From the NCBI GenBank assembly GCA_009667805.1, contig CM019067.1:165899073-165963072 (forward strand): DNA of 64,000 nucleotides, written 5' to 3'. This DNA is from Leptobrachium leishanense. Taxonomy: Eukaryota; Chordata; Amphibia; Anura; Megophryidae. The notes below the pieces were generated by a model that was not told the origin of the DNA, searched no databases, and was given only the letters and a program-made list of their open reading frames with translations. Shown here one piece after another: positions 35,172 to 47,523 of this stretch (position 1 is its first letter; every line of letters begins with the position of its first letter). The translations under genes and the position numbers were made by a program.

Positions 35172-37551
35172 GCAGATTATTATTATTATTATTCTTTATT
35201 TATAAAGCGCCAGCATATTCCGCAGCACTGTACAATAGGCACAGTATAGACGGGTTACAATACATTGAACAACATTTGACAAACAGTACAGGAGGAGATG
35301 AGGGCCCTATTCCCGTAGGAACTCACAATCTAGAGGGGTTGGGGTTGGAAACAGGAGGAGAGGACTGCAAGGTGAGAGTGATTGATGGTTGCGTCAGTGA
35401 GTTGGGTGGTAGGCTTCCCTAAATAGGAATGTTTTAAGGGAGCGTTTGAAGGAAGAGAAATTAGGGGAAAGTCTGACCGTACGAGGGATAGCGTTCCAGA
35501 GAACGGGGGCTGCGCGTGTGAAGTCCTGCAGTCTATCATGGGAAGTGGTGATGCGGGGAGAAGCTAGGCGCAGGTCGCTGTTTGACGTTAGGGAGCGGGC
35601 TGGGGTGTATTTGGTGATTAGTGAGGACAGGTAGTGGGGAGTTGAGTTAGTGAGGGTTTTGTAGGCAAGGATAAGGATTTTGAACTTAATTCTGCAGTGG
35701 ATGGGGAGCCAGTGAAGGGACTCGCAGAGGGGAATGGCAGAGACAGAGCAGCAGGTGAGGTGGATTAGCCTGGCAGAGGCGTTCAGGATTGATTGTAGGG
35801 GGAGAGGTGGGAGAGAGGGAGGCCAGATAAGAGATTATTGCAATAGTCAAGTCGGGAGATTATCAGGGCGTGTATGAGTTGTTTTGTGGTGACAGCGGTA
35901 AGAAATGGCCGAATTCTGGAAATATTACGCAATTGGTAGTGGCAGGAGGAGGAAAGAGACTGGATGTGGGGGATGAAGGAAAGAGCAGAGTCAAGTGTAA
36001 CTCCAAGACAGCGAACTTGGTTTGATGGGGAGATGGTGATACCCTCCACCGTGATAGAGAAGTCAGGAGGTGGGGAGGCATTAGAGGGAGGAATAAGTAG
36101 GAGCTCAGTCTTGGACATGTTGATCTTTAGGTGGTGGGAGGCCATCCAGGAGAAGATGCCAGATAAACAGTCACTGACTTTGGAAAGGACAGGGGGAGAG
36201 ATATCAGGGGTAGAGAGGTAGATCTGAGTGTCATCAGCGTAGAGGTGGTAATTAAAGCCAAAGTGGTTAATGATTTTGCCGAGGGAGGAGGTGTAGATGG
36301 AAAAGAGCAGGGGACCAAGGACAGAGCCTTGAGGTACACCAACAGATAAAGGCAATGAAGAGGAGGAGTTACCAGCAAAGGACACAGATAAGGACCTGTT
36401 GGATAAATAGGAGTCAACAAAGTGAGTGCAGTGTCACCGAGACCAAGAGAGCTGAGGGTCTGCAGAAGGAGGGGGTGGTCAACAGTGTCAAAAGCAGCCG
36501 AGAGGTCAAGCAGGATGAGAATAGAATAGTGGCCGTGTTTTTTTAGCAGTTAGGAGGTCGTTGGTGATTTTGGTGAGGGGCGGTTTCAGTTGAGTGTAGG
36601 GGAAGGAAGCCAGATTGCAGGGGGTCAAGTAGGGAATTGGATGACAGGAAGAGGGAGAGGCGGTGGAAGACTAGTTTTTTTAAGAGCTTGGATGTGAAGG
36701 GAAGCAGGGATACAGGACGGTAGTTGGATGGAGAGTTGGGATCGAGGGATCGGGAGATGGTTTCTTTAGTAAAGGGGTAACTAGCGCATGTTTGAAGGCG
36801 GATGGGAAGGAGCCGGTGGAGAGAGATAGGTTGAAGATGTGTGTGAGAGCAGGGGTGAGGGAGGAGGAGAGGGGAGGAATTAGATGTGAGGGAATGGGGT
36901 CAAGCGGGCACGTGGTGAGATGTGAGGAGGACAATAAGGAAATGACTTCCTCATCAGTGGCTGGGAGGAAGCGGCAGAGGGTGGCAGAGGGGACCTCTGG
37001 GAGTGGAGGTGGCAGATAACTATCTTGTGTTGGGATGTTGCTTCAGATAGTTAGAGTTTTACTAAGGAAGAAATCTGCCAGGTCTTGAGCGCTGAAAGCA
37101 GCTGAGGGGGGAGGTGTGGGTGGGTGGAGGAGGGTGTTGAAGGTGGACCAGAGCCGTTTAGGGTTAGAGGACAGCGTAGATATAAGAGATGAGAAGAAGG
37201 ATTGTTTGGCCAAGTGGAGCGCAGAGGTGTGTGACCGGAGAATAAACTTGAAGTGAACAAAATCTGCTTCAGAGCGGGATTTCCTCCAGGCACGCTCTGC
37301 AGTGCGGGAGCATCTTTGCAGATAGCGTGTCTGGAGGGTGTGCCAGGGCTGAAGCTGGCGGCGTGGGGCCTTACAGAGTTGAAGAGGAGCAAGAGTGTCT
37401 AGAGCAGAGATAAGAGTAGTGTTGTAGTGATTAGTGGCAGCATCAGGGCAGGTGAAGGATGAGGTGTGAGGAAGGTGGTGAAGTAGATTGGAGAATTGAT
37501 GGGGATCCATGGCATGTAGATTTCTGCGAGTGTGTGTACGGGGTGTGTTCT
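35172..37551 (-). mobile_element. L2-type LINE with reverse transcriptase (decayed)
   Basis: Minus-strand frames in three pieces give, in order, a pre-RT linker (37510-37043), the RT N-terminal part with CPLDPIPS (36934-36680), and the RT core (36385-35783) with [13 protein letters not shown] and the catalytic YADD at residues 49-52. The C-terminal part continues in another frame. The 3' UTR ends with the GCGCTTTATAAATAAAG tail and (AAT)n. The endonuclease is missing, so the copy is 5'-truncated, and frameshifts break the ORF. It is the longest LINE in the window. Confidence 0.9.
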
Positions 37552-38550
37552 AAACGTACAGAGGCAATTTCAATGTATTTCATTTCTAACTGGCCTCTAT
37601 GGATGATAGAAATCTGACTTGCATAGTCTACTCTGTAATGGCACCATCAAGCTAACACCTTATTATGAAACCGGAGCAGGCACACACCGAAGGGCAGACC
37701 ACTACTACCGTTGAAGGTCCTCTGTTGTCTCAACACCCTTTGTTTGTTCTTCTCAAAGAAGAATACCAATTTTGGCTATTTATGTTTTTTGTTGTTTGAG
37801 TTCATGTTTTTATATTATTTTTTTATACAATAAATGAATGTTACATAAGATAATAGTTACAATAGTGCACATGATCCAGAAAAGTGCAGAAGAACTGAAA
37901 TATTTGAATAAATGGCCTCAAATAAATATTTTATTTCAGGAAACTGAGGTGTACACATAGTAACAGCTCTGGTTAGGTTTACACTAGGTTTGGAATATGA
38001 CCCTTGGTTGATTAATTACTCCTGAAGCAGTAGAAAGATCAAAGTTCCCATTATGATTTTCCAGTTGTTTAACATCACTGATTTCCTCTTATATCTGTCA
38101 TATACCAAGCTAAGCTTCACTCTTGTTAAGTTAGTTCATCTTTTGAGATATTTAGGAAGTCTATGCTCACGTAAATTCAGACTATTTTCATTTCATTCTA
38201 CCATAACTACATAACTCTTAGAATGCTATTATCTGTTGTTATCGTCCTGCTCCCTTATTTAAATATAGCCACCAATTTCCTTGGGAATATCCAAGTTATG
38301 TCTTAAAACATGTACATTAATTAGATTGTGACTGCTGTTGCTCAGCTGCATTTGTATAAGAGTGTTATAACATGTCATTTAATTGGGATTCATATCTTCA
38401 GAATTGGATGCTATGGTAAAGTAATCACCGTTCTGATATGTGTCAAGGAGACACTCGAGTAGCTTTACTCCTTTTACCTTTTATATATAACTCACTGAAA
38501 GTGCACTTAAAAAAGTAATAATAATTAAAAGGATATGCTTACCATCTCTT
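37552..38550. other. No recognised feature
   Basis: AT-rich DNA without exon or repeat signatures. Confidence 0.4.
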
Positions 38551-38710
38551 GGGCACTATCACGTGCCCCGAACTAAAACCTGGATGCTAAGGGGAAAAAT
38601 TAGCATTCGCTAATTTCCCCAGCAGATCGCGGGGCAGGCGTAGAGTCCGGCAGCTTGCCCCTTATGGGCTGCTAGGCTTACGAATGCTGGGGGCGGCTGG
38701 GTCAGCACTT
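38551..38710. mobile_element. GGGC-family element, right-truncated
   Basis: It begins GGGCACTATCACGTGCCCC and continues with 'aaaacctggatgctaagggg' and 'ggggcaggcgtagagtcc', the left end of the family. The similarity stops near 38710. Confidence 0.6.
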
Positions 38711-39055
38711 ATAATCTACCCTCTGGTGATGTCCTTTGAATACATCCCACACAATACAATGATATTTGAGACAGTGTTCAACTCATAGAATCCATTGTAT
38801 ATCCAAAGTCACACAGTGAGGAGCAAGTGATGGAAGTTGTCAGGAATGGAGTGCGACGGTTGGTGAGGTGAGCCCATGATGCAGTGATTGGAGGAGTCAC
38901 GTAGGTTACCGGGCATAAAAGGTTTATTTAAAGCATAAACACAACAAGAAATAAACGGATCAGAGTCTATATGAAGCAAGTAATAGACTGTATGCTGGTT
39001 CCAGGGTTTGCTGGAAAGCAGAGTTTAACTTGCCAGCGAGGAGTCTTGAGAGTGG

Positions 39056-39345
39056 GGTACAATAGCAAAACAAGAGGACATAGTCTTAGATTAGAGGGGC
39101 AAAGGTTTAAAAGTAACATCAGGAAGCATTATTTTACTGAGAGGGTGGTGGATACATGGAACAGTCTTCCAGTTGAAGTGGTAGAGGCCAAAACAGTAAT
39201 TGAATTTAAGCAAGCATGGGATAGGCATAAGGCTATCCTAAACAAAAGATAAATCCAGGTAAAGTATCCATGTAATTGGGCAGACTAGATGGGCCGAAAG
39301 GTTCTTATCTGCCGACATCTTTCTATGTTTCTATGTTTCTATACT
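39056..39345 (+). mobile_element. CR1-type LINE 3' terminus (copy 2)
   Basis: This has the same ORF2 C-terminus (TRGHSL ... WNSLPVEVVEA), stop codon (39250-39252), 3' UTR and TTTCTATG octamers as 7643-7935, with only a handful of differences. It is truncated at the same place within a few bases. The upstream frame extension into 38971 is fortuitous. Confidence 0.85.
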
Positions 39346-40009
39346 CTTTTTTTATCCATCCCTTGATACCTGTTACAACCAATTATATCGATACTATTTC
39401 CAGCATTATCCTTAGTCCCTGTTTTAGTACTCTTATGAAGAGTTGCATTTTAGTTTGGACTGCGTGCCTTCTTTGACTGAAACAGGTATTGTGGGTAACA
39501 CAGGAAATAGAAAAGGATATAGTTGATTTTAACAGGTATCAGGGATGGACAAACAGGAGTTTGTATGATGTCTATTATAACTAACAAAGGAAGCCATATA
39601 TATTAACGGAGAAATGCGTCTCAGCATACTGACAATGCTTTTAATTAATACATGTTTTAACCATTGATACCTGCATCCTTAGAGTTCTTGAAGGTCCTGG
39701 GGTTCTGGCCTTTGTAGTTGTGCTGGAAAAACAATTTCTGGGTACTTGAGAGGTAGAGCCCCCAGAGTAGTCTTTAGATCTAGGAGCATGTGAGCGTGCC
39801 TTATTCATTAGAATTACATTTTATGGGTCTATACAGTATTATAAGCACGTTTTGCTTTAACATGAAGAAATAAAATTGGAAGGAGTTCCTCCTATATGGG
39901 ATTCCAATTCCGAAGGGGCTGAGGACAGCTGCCAAGCAGTCACCACGCATAATTGGAAGACCAACTTCTGATTTTGTGAGTGGGAGTTCTTCTTCTCTAT
40001 ATGGGCTAT
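39346..40009. other. No recognised feature
   Basis: Nothing supportable. The 39590-39640 text vaguely resembles other repeat ends. Confidence 0.35.
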
Positions 40010-40190
40010 CAGGGTTATTCAGTGAGAGTTGAAAACCAGGAGAATAACTGGAGAAGAGAACAATCTAGACCAAATAGCCGATCTGGAAAGTGAGATAAAT
40101 GGGAGAATTTTTCTGGTTTGGCTATTTTGACCTAGAATTTTCACTTCTCCAGTCATTCTCGTGGTTTTCACCTCTCTCTGAATAACCATG
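40010..40190. mobile_element. Short hairpin MITE, CAGGGTTATTC family (copy 3)
   Basis: The ends CAGGGTTATTCAGTGAG and CTCTCTGAATAACCATG are inverted, and TAT flanks both sides. The arms are more diverged than in the copies at 1386 and 21068. An impure (TTA)n tract follows at 40197-40252. Confidence 0.8.
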
Positions 40191-40975
40191 TATGATTTTT
40201 TTTATTATTATTATAATTATTATTAAAATTATTATTATTATTATTATTATTTTCTTGTTTGGAGATATGTATGAATACAAGATCTGTTAGGTATACTTTT
40301 ATTTGGTTTTGCTACATGTTTCCAGGTGCACTAAAATCTCAGTTTTGACTGTAAATGCAGAAAACATTCTTTTATAGTTCCGTTTGCATTTTTGTCTCTT
40401 ACTTGACCTCATTGACAAGTGGGAGATTGCAGGAAATAAGGCGTGATATTTTTTTTTTACCTATTTTTGTTTTTTATTTTTTTTCGCCAAGCATTTCCAA
40501 CAACATGTAAACAACAGTAATGTATTACTTTAGTAACTGTCCATCTTTGAAACTTATGCAATAGACATTTGCAGCAGTGAACTGTATATAAATGGTGTTA
40601 GGTGTCATTAAATTGTTCATTTATCTTTATAATAGCACAATAATATTCAGCATTCAAATGTCTAAAGCTTCAACTTTATATCTGTTATAATGATATGATG
40701 TAAAGTGTTAAACAACTGCACTAGAACCCTTCAATGGCAATTACAGCCCTCCCACACATATATAGAGAAATGGAGTACTACATCTTATAAGGCCACAACC
40801 TTCACCAACATAAGAGGGTAAACTACAAAGGCTTCTACGTGGATAAAATTACACTAATCACTCAAACTGAAAACATCTTCAAGGCAGCCAAGTGAACTTT
40901 CAGTGGAATCTGAACAATGAGATGCCTGTTCTCTCTAGATGACAGACTGGTTAAAGCTGTCACATATAGTATTTA

Positions 40976-42480
40976 TTTATTTATTTCCAAAGTATTTTAC
41001 CAGGAAGGATACATTGAGATTTCTCTCATTTTCAAGTATGTCCTGGGTTCAAGAACACTGAAATTTTACAGTCGTTACATAAATACAAAGTAATAAATGC
41101 AAGATATTAGAATCAAGACACAAATATACAAATTAATACAGAAAATAAATATGTAAGTAATATACTCACTATGTTACATGTTTACAGGTGCATTCCGTAT
41201 TGAGGTATGTTAATAGGGAGCTCTTGAGTAGGGATGAGCGTTCGGTTCGATTCGAACGTGAGTTCGAATCGAACATTAGCCGTTCGAGTGTTCGACGAAC
41301 GCCGAACATTATGGGATGTTCGCGGTTTGTTCGACTGCGGACATTCCATAATGAAAAATGCGTCCAAAGGTCTCCTAAATGTATCGGCGGCTGCCGGTAC
41401 ATTTAGGAGACCTGTGGCTGTGGCCCCCATATCTCACCTGTCCTGCAGCTGTCCCGGCCTCCTGTTCCCCGGTCCGTCAGCTCCTCCGATCCGTCTGGCC
41501 GCGGTTCCTCTCTGCCCCACATCTTCATGCTGAATGATCTGATTGGGCAAAGTCCTGCGCCTGACCTGGACTTTGCCCAATCAGTGCTCTAATTCAATAT
41601 TGAGCCCTGATTGGGCAAAGTCCAGGTCAGGTGCAGGACTTTGCCCAATCAGAGCTCAGCATGAAGATGAGGCATGGGGCAGAGCTTTAACCAAGCTCTG
41701 ATTGGTTAAAGTTGGTGCAAGACTTTAACCAATCAGAGCTTGGTTAAAGCTCATCTTCATGCTGAGCTCTGATTGGGCAAAGTCCTGCACCTGACCTGGA
41801 CTTTGCCCAATCAGGGCTCAATATTGAATTAGAGCCCTGATTGGGCAAAGTCCAGGTCATGTGCAGGACTTTGCCCAAGCAGATCATTCAGCATGAAGAC
41901 GTGGGGCAGAAAGGAGCCGCAGCCAGACGGATCGGAGGAGCTGACGACTGGGGAACAGGAGGCCGGGACAGCTGCAGGACAGATGAGTTACGGGGGCTGG
42001 GGGCCGCAGCCACAGGTCTCCTAAATGTACCAGCAGCCGCCGGTACATTTAGGAGAACTGCGAACACATTTTGCATGTTCGGCTCCCATAGGTTTACATT
42101 GTGTTCGAGTTCGTATTCGAACATTTTGGCCGTTCGGCTGTTCAGATGCGAACCGAACACAGGGGTGTTCGGCTCATCCCTACTCTTGAGTGACTTAAGA
42201 CTGGCGGAAGATTTGATGGCGTCTGGGAGGTTATTCCATAATTGCGGTGCTCTGTAGGAAAATGATGATCGAGCCACTGTCTTTTTGTATTGTGGTATTG
42301 CAAGTAAGGTGCTGGTCCTGGATCGGAGGTTATAGGATGAGGGAACTGCTAGGGGAAGCAGCCTATTCAGGTAGGGTGGTAGCTTCCCAGAAAATCTCTT
42401 AAACACCAGTTTGGAAAGGTGAAGAGTGCCTCTAGATTCCAGTGACGGCCAGTTTAGCTCTTTTAACATGTACACAAAAG
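40976..42480 (-). mobile_element. L2/CR1-clade LINE 3' end, split by a hAT
   Basis: On the minus strand, 42475-42183 encodes a LINE ORF2 C-terminus (pattern FKR.SG.LPPYL..LL ... YNLRSR ... RSFSYRAPQLWNNLPDAIKSS.SLKSLK). It continues after the insertion into a 3' UTR ending 'tccttcctggtaaaatac', then (AAATA)n at 40976-40997. CTCTTGAG flanks the insertion. The 3' tail is shared with the SINE at 51527. It is 5'-truncated and non-functional. Confidence 0.85.
41229..42182. mobile_element. Palindromic hAT-like foldback element, 954 bp
   Basis: The ends TAGGGATGAGCG and GGCTCATCCCTA are inverted, and the 8-bp duplication CTCTTGAG is perfect (41221-41228 and 42183-42190). The whole element is one large imperfect palindrome centred near 41717. 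Landmarks such as 'gtctcctaaatgtaccgg' and 'aggaggccgggacagctg' appear in both arms. The centre repeats CCAAT-containing words. The frames inside read the same text on both strands, so they are not genes. Confidence 0.9.
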
Positions 42481-43811
42481 GAGTCTATATTTTAGTAGAT
42501 GTAACAACAGTGAATTAAAAAAGAATGCATCTGGACACTGGAAAACTAAAAATAAGTGGATATATTTCCAATATTTTCCAGAGTAGATGAACAATGAAAA
42601 AAACCGCACTTTTCCCATACTTTAAACCCTACAAATCTTTTGCTTAAATGTTCACATCACAGTTCTGTGACTTTTCAGGCTTCGCAGCTGCAGTGCTCGA
42701 ATGGGTCTTGCATTATTTAAGATGATTTCCAAAATGTAGGCCATTCAGGACAAAAGCTCTACCTATATATCCATTATCTATCAAGTCTACTTCAGTTGTA
42801 ACATTAACAGGGTCTCTCTTTATTGCAATATTAATAAAGATTAATATTAATAAGGTTTTCATCATGAAAAAATTGAGAGTAACTGCACACGATAAGAATA
42901 TTTGTGGATAATTGGGGTGACTAATATGCAAGAAAGGACCTCTTACTTAACAGCATATTTTATTTTTTTCCGTAAGTTTCAGGTTTGATATGGTATTCTA
43001 CTATGTGTCATATGATGTCAAATGTTGTGAGTTTAACATAAAAGAGATTAAGATGAATACATTATCCTTTAAAAGATTTCCATTTGATTTTGAATAATAA
43101 ATAATTAAAAAAATCCCAAATATGATACTATGCAAATCTATTAATTATGTTATTCAAAGCAATTATGTTAATTATTGGTCAGTGAGGAAATGTGATATTT
43201 AACTACAATGATTTTATCTTAACAGCATAATGAGCTCCCAAATGAATCCTGTATCGTGCACATTATTATACTGAAACTTTAATTGTTCTCCGTGTGAATC
43301 TTAGGTGTCTTTCGCTAATGTGATTTTTTTCATTCAAGTCATGAATATGAGTAATTGAAAGATCTTGATGAATACTTAAACCTTTGAGTACCGATGTGGT
43401 GTTAAACACAAATGATTAATACCTTGATCTGGACATAAATGCAGTTTTATTTTTAATTTAATCAACAATACGCAAATCTACAAATGTTGGTCCTGACAAA
43501 GATACCTTACTTTACAGCAGCATTATGTAAAACGTTTAGATCCTGATTATCTGTTCTAAGTCGATTAACAGGGTGACCCTACTCTGGAACCATAACTATT
43601 TTGCTGCAGGTCATATATATTTTGAATATATACATTTCTGCCAGCAATATGGGATTTCCAAATAGATCGGTCCAAATATTTTCCATGATAATAAGCACAG
43701 ATATGCGTGCTAAATGAATGGCAAATAACAACTCTGTTGAACCAGCAATGTAATGGGTTAGCCCCATAAGGACCACTGAGCTACATAGTACTTCCTGGGG
43801 AAAATTACCGT
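42481..43811. other. No recognised feature
   Basis: AT-rich DNA with no clear repeat ends. Confidence 0.4.
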
Positions 43812-43812
43812 T

Positions 43813-44420
43813 AAGGACCAAGGATGTACTATGTACGTCATGGTCCTTTAACAACCCCTCCCTCCCTATACTCCACTCTCTGGTCGGGGTCCCATGTCAG
43901 TCTGGCTTCTGAAATGCTGGCCCGATGTTTTTATGTGCCCTGGCCGTAACACTGATGTCATCACTGGGCGGGATGACAGCAGTTGCAGGCGCCCCTGGCA
44001 GGCGCCCCTACAAGTCTTCCAGCAGGGAAGAACCTGAAAGGGAATGGCGGGTCATTTGAACCCCTCTCCCTCCTAAATGGCTGCAAATAAAAAAAAAGGA
44101 GAGACACCGCTGGAAAGGGCAGAGGCTGCCCCTTCCAGCTGTGCCTCTCTTTATCCCCTTAGGAGGTGCTAGATCATGAGTCGGTGTCGAATTGTGATCC
44201 TCTACCGGAGGTGGCTCATATCTCGGATGTCAGTCAAGCCTCTGAGGTCACACCCTGCCCACTGAGGTCATCATCATATGTGCGCTGACATCAATTGATC
44301 AGTTAACCCCCTAGGTCCTTTGGACTCCCGGATCTCCCGGTCCCTGGCAGCTAGAGGGTCATGTTTGATAATGGCCTTTCCAATGATACAATGAGGCCGA
44401 AATTAGCTTTATTCCAGGAA
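43813..44420. mobile_element. piggyBac-like family fragment
   Basis: It starts at GTTAAGGACCAAGGATG, with an inverted partner GTACGTCATGGTCCTTTAA at 43833-43851. GC-rich blocks with 'tgatgtcatcactgggc' follow, then 'ttaaccccctaggtcc' and the family phrase 'ggcctttccaatgatac'. A related element begins at 63612. The right border is approximate. Confidence 0.5.
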
Positions 44421-44901
44421 GTAAGACCAGCTCTCACTGATCATAGATTTCTGGATGGGTCTAATCCTCCTAGCGTTGTGGTCTGAATTAGTCCTCTGTG
44501 AACTCCTGCAGAAGGGGGAGTGGGAGGAGGATGTCTATGTTTTTGGGAACTTTCAATTTGCATTGAACGACCACAGAGCTGAGAGCTGAGAGTCATCAAT
44601 AAATCAGGTTATGACTTAGAAACATGAAATATTTAATTTGTCTATAATTTTAAAATATCTCTGCTCAGTTTCAGAAAAGAGCTGCAAGGTCTAACAAGAA
44701 ATCTGAAGCTAAGGAAAAAAATGAAAATAAAATGTGAGGCTAAATGAGCATCTAGTATTAACCACAAGCAAAATTGGTCTATTATTAGAATATGTGTCAT
44801 CCTATAACCTGAGGTTTGTGTTCTTAATCATGGCTAGGAAAGCAATTAAATAATAATAAAAAAATGATGGTGAAAATAATAATTAATATTTTGCACTTAA
44901 C

Positions 44902-45606
44902 GGGCAACTTTACAATAATCACACTAAAATGGGGATGCAAAGGAGAAAAACCTGCGCCTGCAGGATTCTCCTTTGTGCCCCCATTTTAGTGCAGAATTAC
45001 AATGCAGGCGCTAGAAAAGCTGCCTCCATTGTTAATGGGTGCTAAGCCCCGGGATGCGCGCATCAGCACTAAGTGCCGCCACGCGCATTCTCTCCATGAA
45101 GTCCATACTGGACTCCATTGAGGCAGACCCTGGAGGTCACATGAGATCCGGCAGGTCGGCGTAGTGATCCGCAGGGAGAGACTGGGGGGCTTTTTCCCCC
45201 AATCTCTCCCCGCTCCTGCCGGACGGAGGAGGCGGTTGGAGCCGCGGTCCTCATTGCGGGATAGGAGGTGAGTATCTGATTCATTTTGGGGGGGGGGTTA
45301 CTGCTGGTGCTAAGGGATTCTGCACCAGCGGAATTCGTTAGCACCAAGTCCAGACTGTGGTTAATGTTTTGCTAACCACAGTCGGACGTTAATCAGCGTT
45401 AGGACTTTGTAATCCTAACGCTGATTAACACTTTGCACTCCCCATGTTAAGTATAGGGAGCGCAAAGTACAGTAACCTCACGCTGAAAAGCGCAAGGTAT
45501 CAAACGGTAACGGGTTTCTTAACCCGTTAGCGTTTGGATTGTAATATGGTGCGCCTGCATTAGGGCCACCAGGGCTAGCGTTAGCACCAACTATGTAATG
45601 TAGCCC
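44902..45606. mobile_element. GGGC-family (PIF/Harbinger-like) element, 705 bp
   Basis: It begins GGGCAACTTTACAATAATC and ends AACTATGTAATGTAGCCC. AAC lies on both sides (44899-44901 and 45607-45609), a clean 3-bp duplication. Landmarks such as 'aaaatggggatgcaaagg' and 'taacgctgatt' are in family order. A run of G lies at about 45288-45297. No protein is encoded. Confidence 0.8.
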
Positions 45607-45609
45607 AAC

Positions 45610-46500
45610 ATATTTTCACTCAAACTAAGCATAAGGATAAAATAGTTGTTACTAATAGCTAGAGATACAAAAATGATTCAAACATTGAAACCTGTAAACA
45701 TGAAAGTCGGAGTTTGCAGGAGCAATATGGAGAGAAGCACTTGAAAACGAAAAGTACATGACACTTGTTGAATTTAGATTCTTTTTGCGATAACACAGAA
45801 GTTATCCCACCTCACTGTCGTGCGCAGCCCATTACATTGGGATGTGCACCCATGGAACATATTTTAATTGAAAACCTACAGTATGTTTAGAAGATTTTGC
45901 ACAAAATGCACATTTTTCATTAGAAAAAAACAAGTCTGTAATCAGAGATACAGTCCGTTTTTATGTAAGCCAACATGAAGCAGATAAGAGATCAATGCAA
46001 AAATTGAAAGAGGACCTCTTCACCCAACATTGGGGTGTGCCTTGACACATTATACACACCCCTTGCGCATGCCTATGTCCAACCTGTTAAACAATCATGC
46101 ACATTCCCTAAAACTGTAAATAGGACGTGTAAGCTAACATTTGGGTCTGCTAATCTCTAATGTCGCTAATCTTTGAACGCTAATATAAACTTTTAACATT
46201 GTAATGTGCATATGTGAATTACATGTTGTAATTATCACCCTGTTCTAAGTAACATTAGCTGTCTATTCTTATGTAGTAGGAGCCAGATATGCAATTAAAT
46301 ATTTATAGGAAAAATGTGAAAAACACTACTGCTAAGTTTGGCAGCCACTGGTTGAAAAATTGTCATACAAATGATGTCAGCATATACCATATGTAATAAT
46401 ATGGACTGCAAGCATTTTGAAAATGTATAATTTTCTAACAATTAATTGAGGCAGACCCTCTTACATTTCGTGACCATACTATTCCACTTTTCACTATTTA
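45610..46500. other. No gene; a short dispersed repeat at about 46010-46080
   Basis: The phrase 'acctcttcacccaacattgg' with 'gcgcatgcctatg' returns at about 54715-54765, so a small dispersed repeat is present. Nothing else is seen. Confidence 0.4.
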
Positions 46501-46577
46501 TAACACCCATCCTAACCCCCTACCCTTTTGCTTGGCTCTTTATTGTCAGTTCAATGATTTTGCTCAGTATAGCTTCC

Positions 46578-46617
46578 AGACCTGAAGAAGAGAGGTTACA
46601 CTCTCAAAAGCTTGTCT
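46578..46617 (+). ncRNA. Hammerhead-ribozyme-like motif
   Basis: Stem I AGAC (46578-46581) pairs with GTCT (46614-46617). The core is CTGAAGA (46582-46588), then one extra A, then stem II GAGAG/CTCTC (46590-46605, loop GTTACA). AAAA replaces GAAA, then come GC, UU and stem I. The geometry equals that at 2729-2771 but the stem sequences differ. The G-to-A change in GAAA and the one-pair stem III make activity doubtful. It lies in a dispersed repeat ending with 'ccaataaaaaagtttatt'. Confidence 0.35.
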
Positions 46618-46659
46618 TTTAAATGTACCATTAGTCCAATAAAAAAGTTTATTACTATG

Positions 46660-47099
46660 TACAGCTATATGCTGTTGTTTTCAAAAGCACAAAGATATAC
46701 AAATAAAACTTCAAGAGTGCAGGAAAAAAAGCATACAAAAAAAATTGACTGCGTGGCCATGTCCATCACAAAACAAAAGCTAATGTTAGCGAATATCAGG
46801 ATCGGTCGAGTTAATACTGTGCGCAAACTAAGAAATGCTCATGGAAATTCTGTGCTCTCCTCGTGGACGGTTCAATGAAGACAATGATCCCGCATCCACA
46901 ATCCATGATTCAACACAGAAAGAAAAATAGATGAGAGCAAAATTGACACATGCATTCTGAACAAGTTATACATGCTGCAAGTGTCTCTTTTCAACACAAA
47001 AGACACTAATGCCACAAACCAAGTCTGTAATAACATGAAGGAATTTAACAAAAAGATAACCTATCCAACAATGGTTTCCCGACTGAATTGTGCACAAAA
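46660..47099. other. No recognised feature
   Basis: AT-rich sequence. The frames are not protein-like. Confidence 0.35.
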
Positions 47100-47521
47100 C
47101 CATCCTTAATCACGTGTAAAATATTTTTTTGTCACATTTTTATCATCCGAGCCTCTGCGGTTATATATTCTATAGGGTATGCTTGTTAAAAAAAATTGAA
47201 ATAGGAACCCGTTACTGTATTTTCTGAAAAAATATGCAATTTCAGTTAAAACTGAAATAAAAATATTTTCCATTAGTGCAGCAACATTGTTCACATTATA
47301 ATTGAACAGTGAATAATATTGCTGCAATAATAAATAATTTCCAAATATTTTTTTTTTTTTTAATTTATTTTTATTTATTATTATCATTTAATTTACACTC
47401 ATCCTGGTCATGGTTGGTATCATTGAAAAGGCCATGCTCTGGCAAACATAACCCTCTAGCTGCCACCGATCGGGAATTAGGGGGGGTCCATAGGGAATAC
47501 ACAGGACACAAGGTCACCCAT
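47100..47521. mobile_element. piggyBac-like family fragment
   Basis: It contains the family hairpin 'gtgcagcaacattgttcac ... aataatattgctgc' (47276-47325) and 'ttggtatcattgaaaaggcc' (47414-47433). The ends are not visible and the right side is cut by the MITE at 47524. Confidence 0.5.
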
Positions 47522-47523
47522 TA

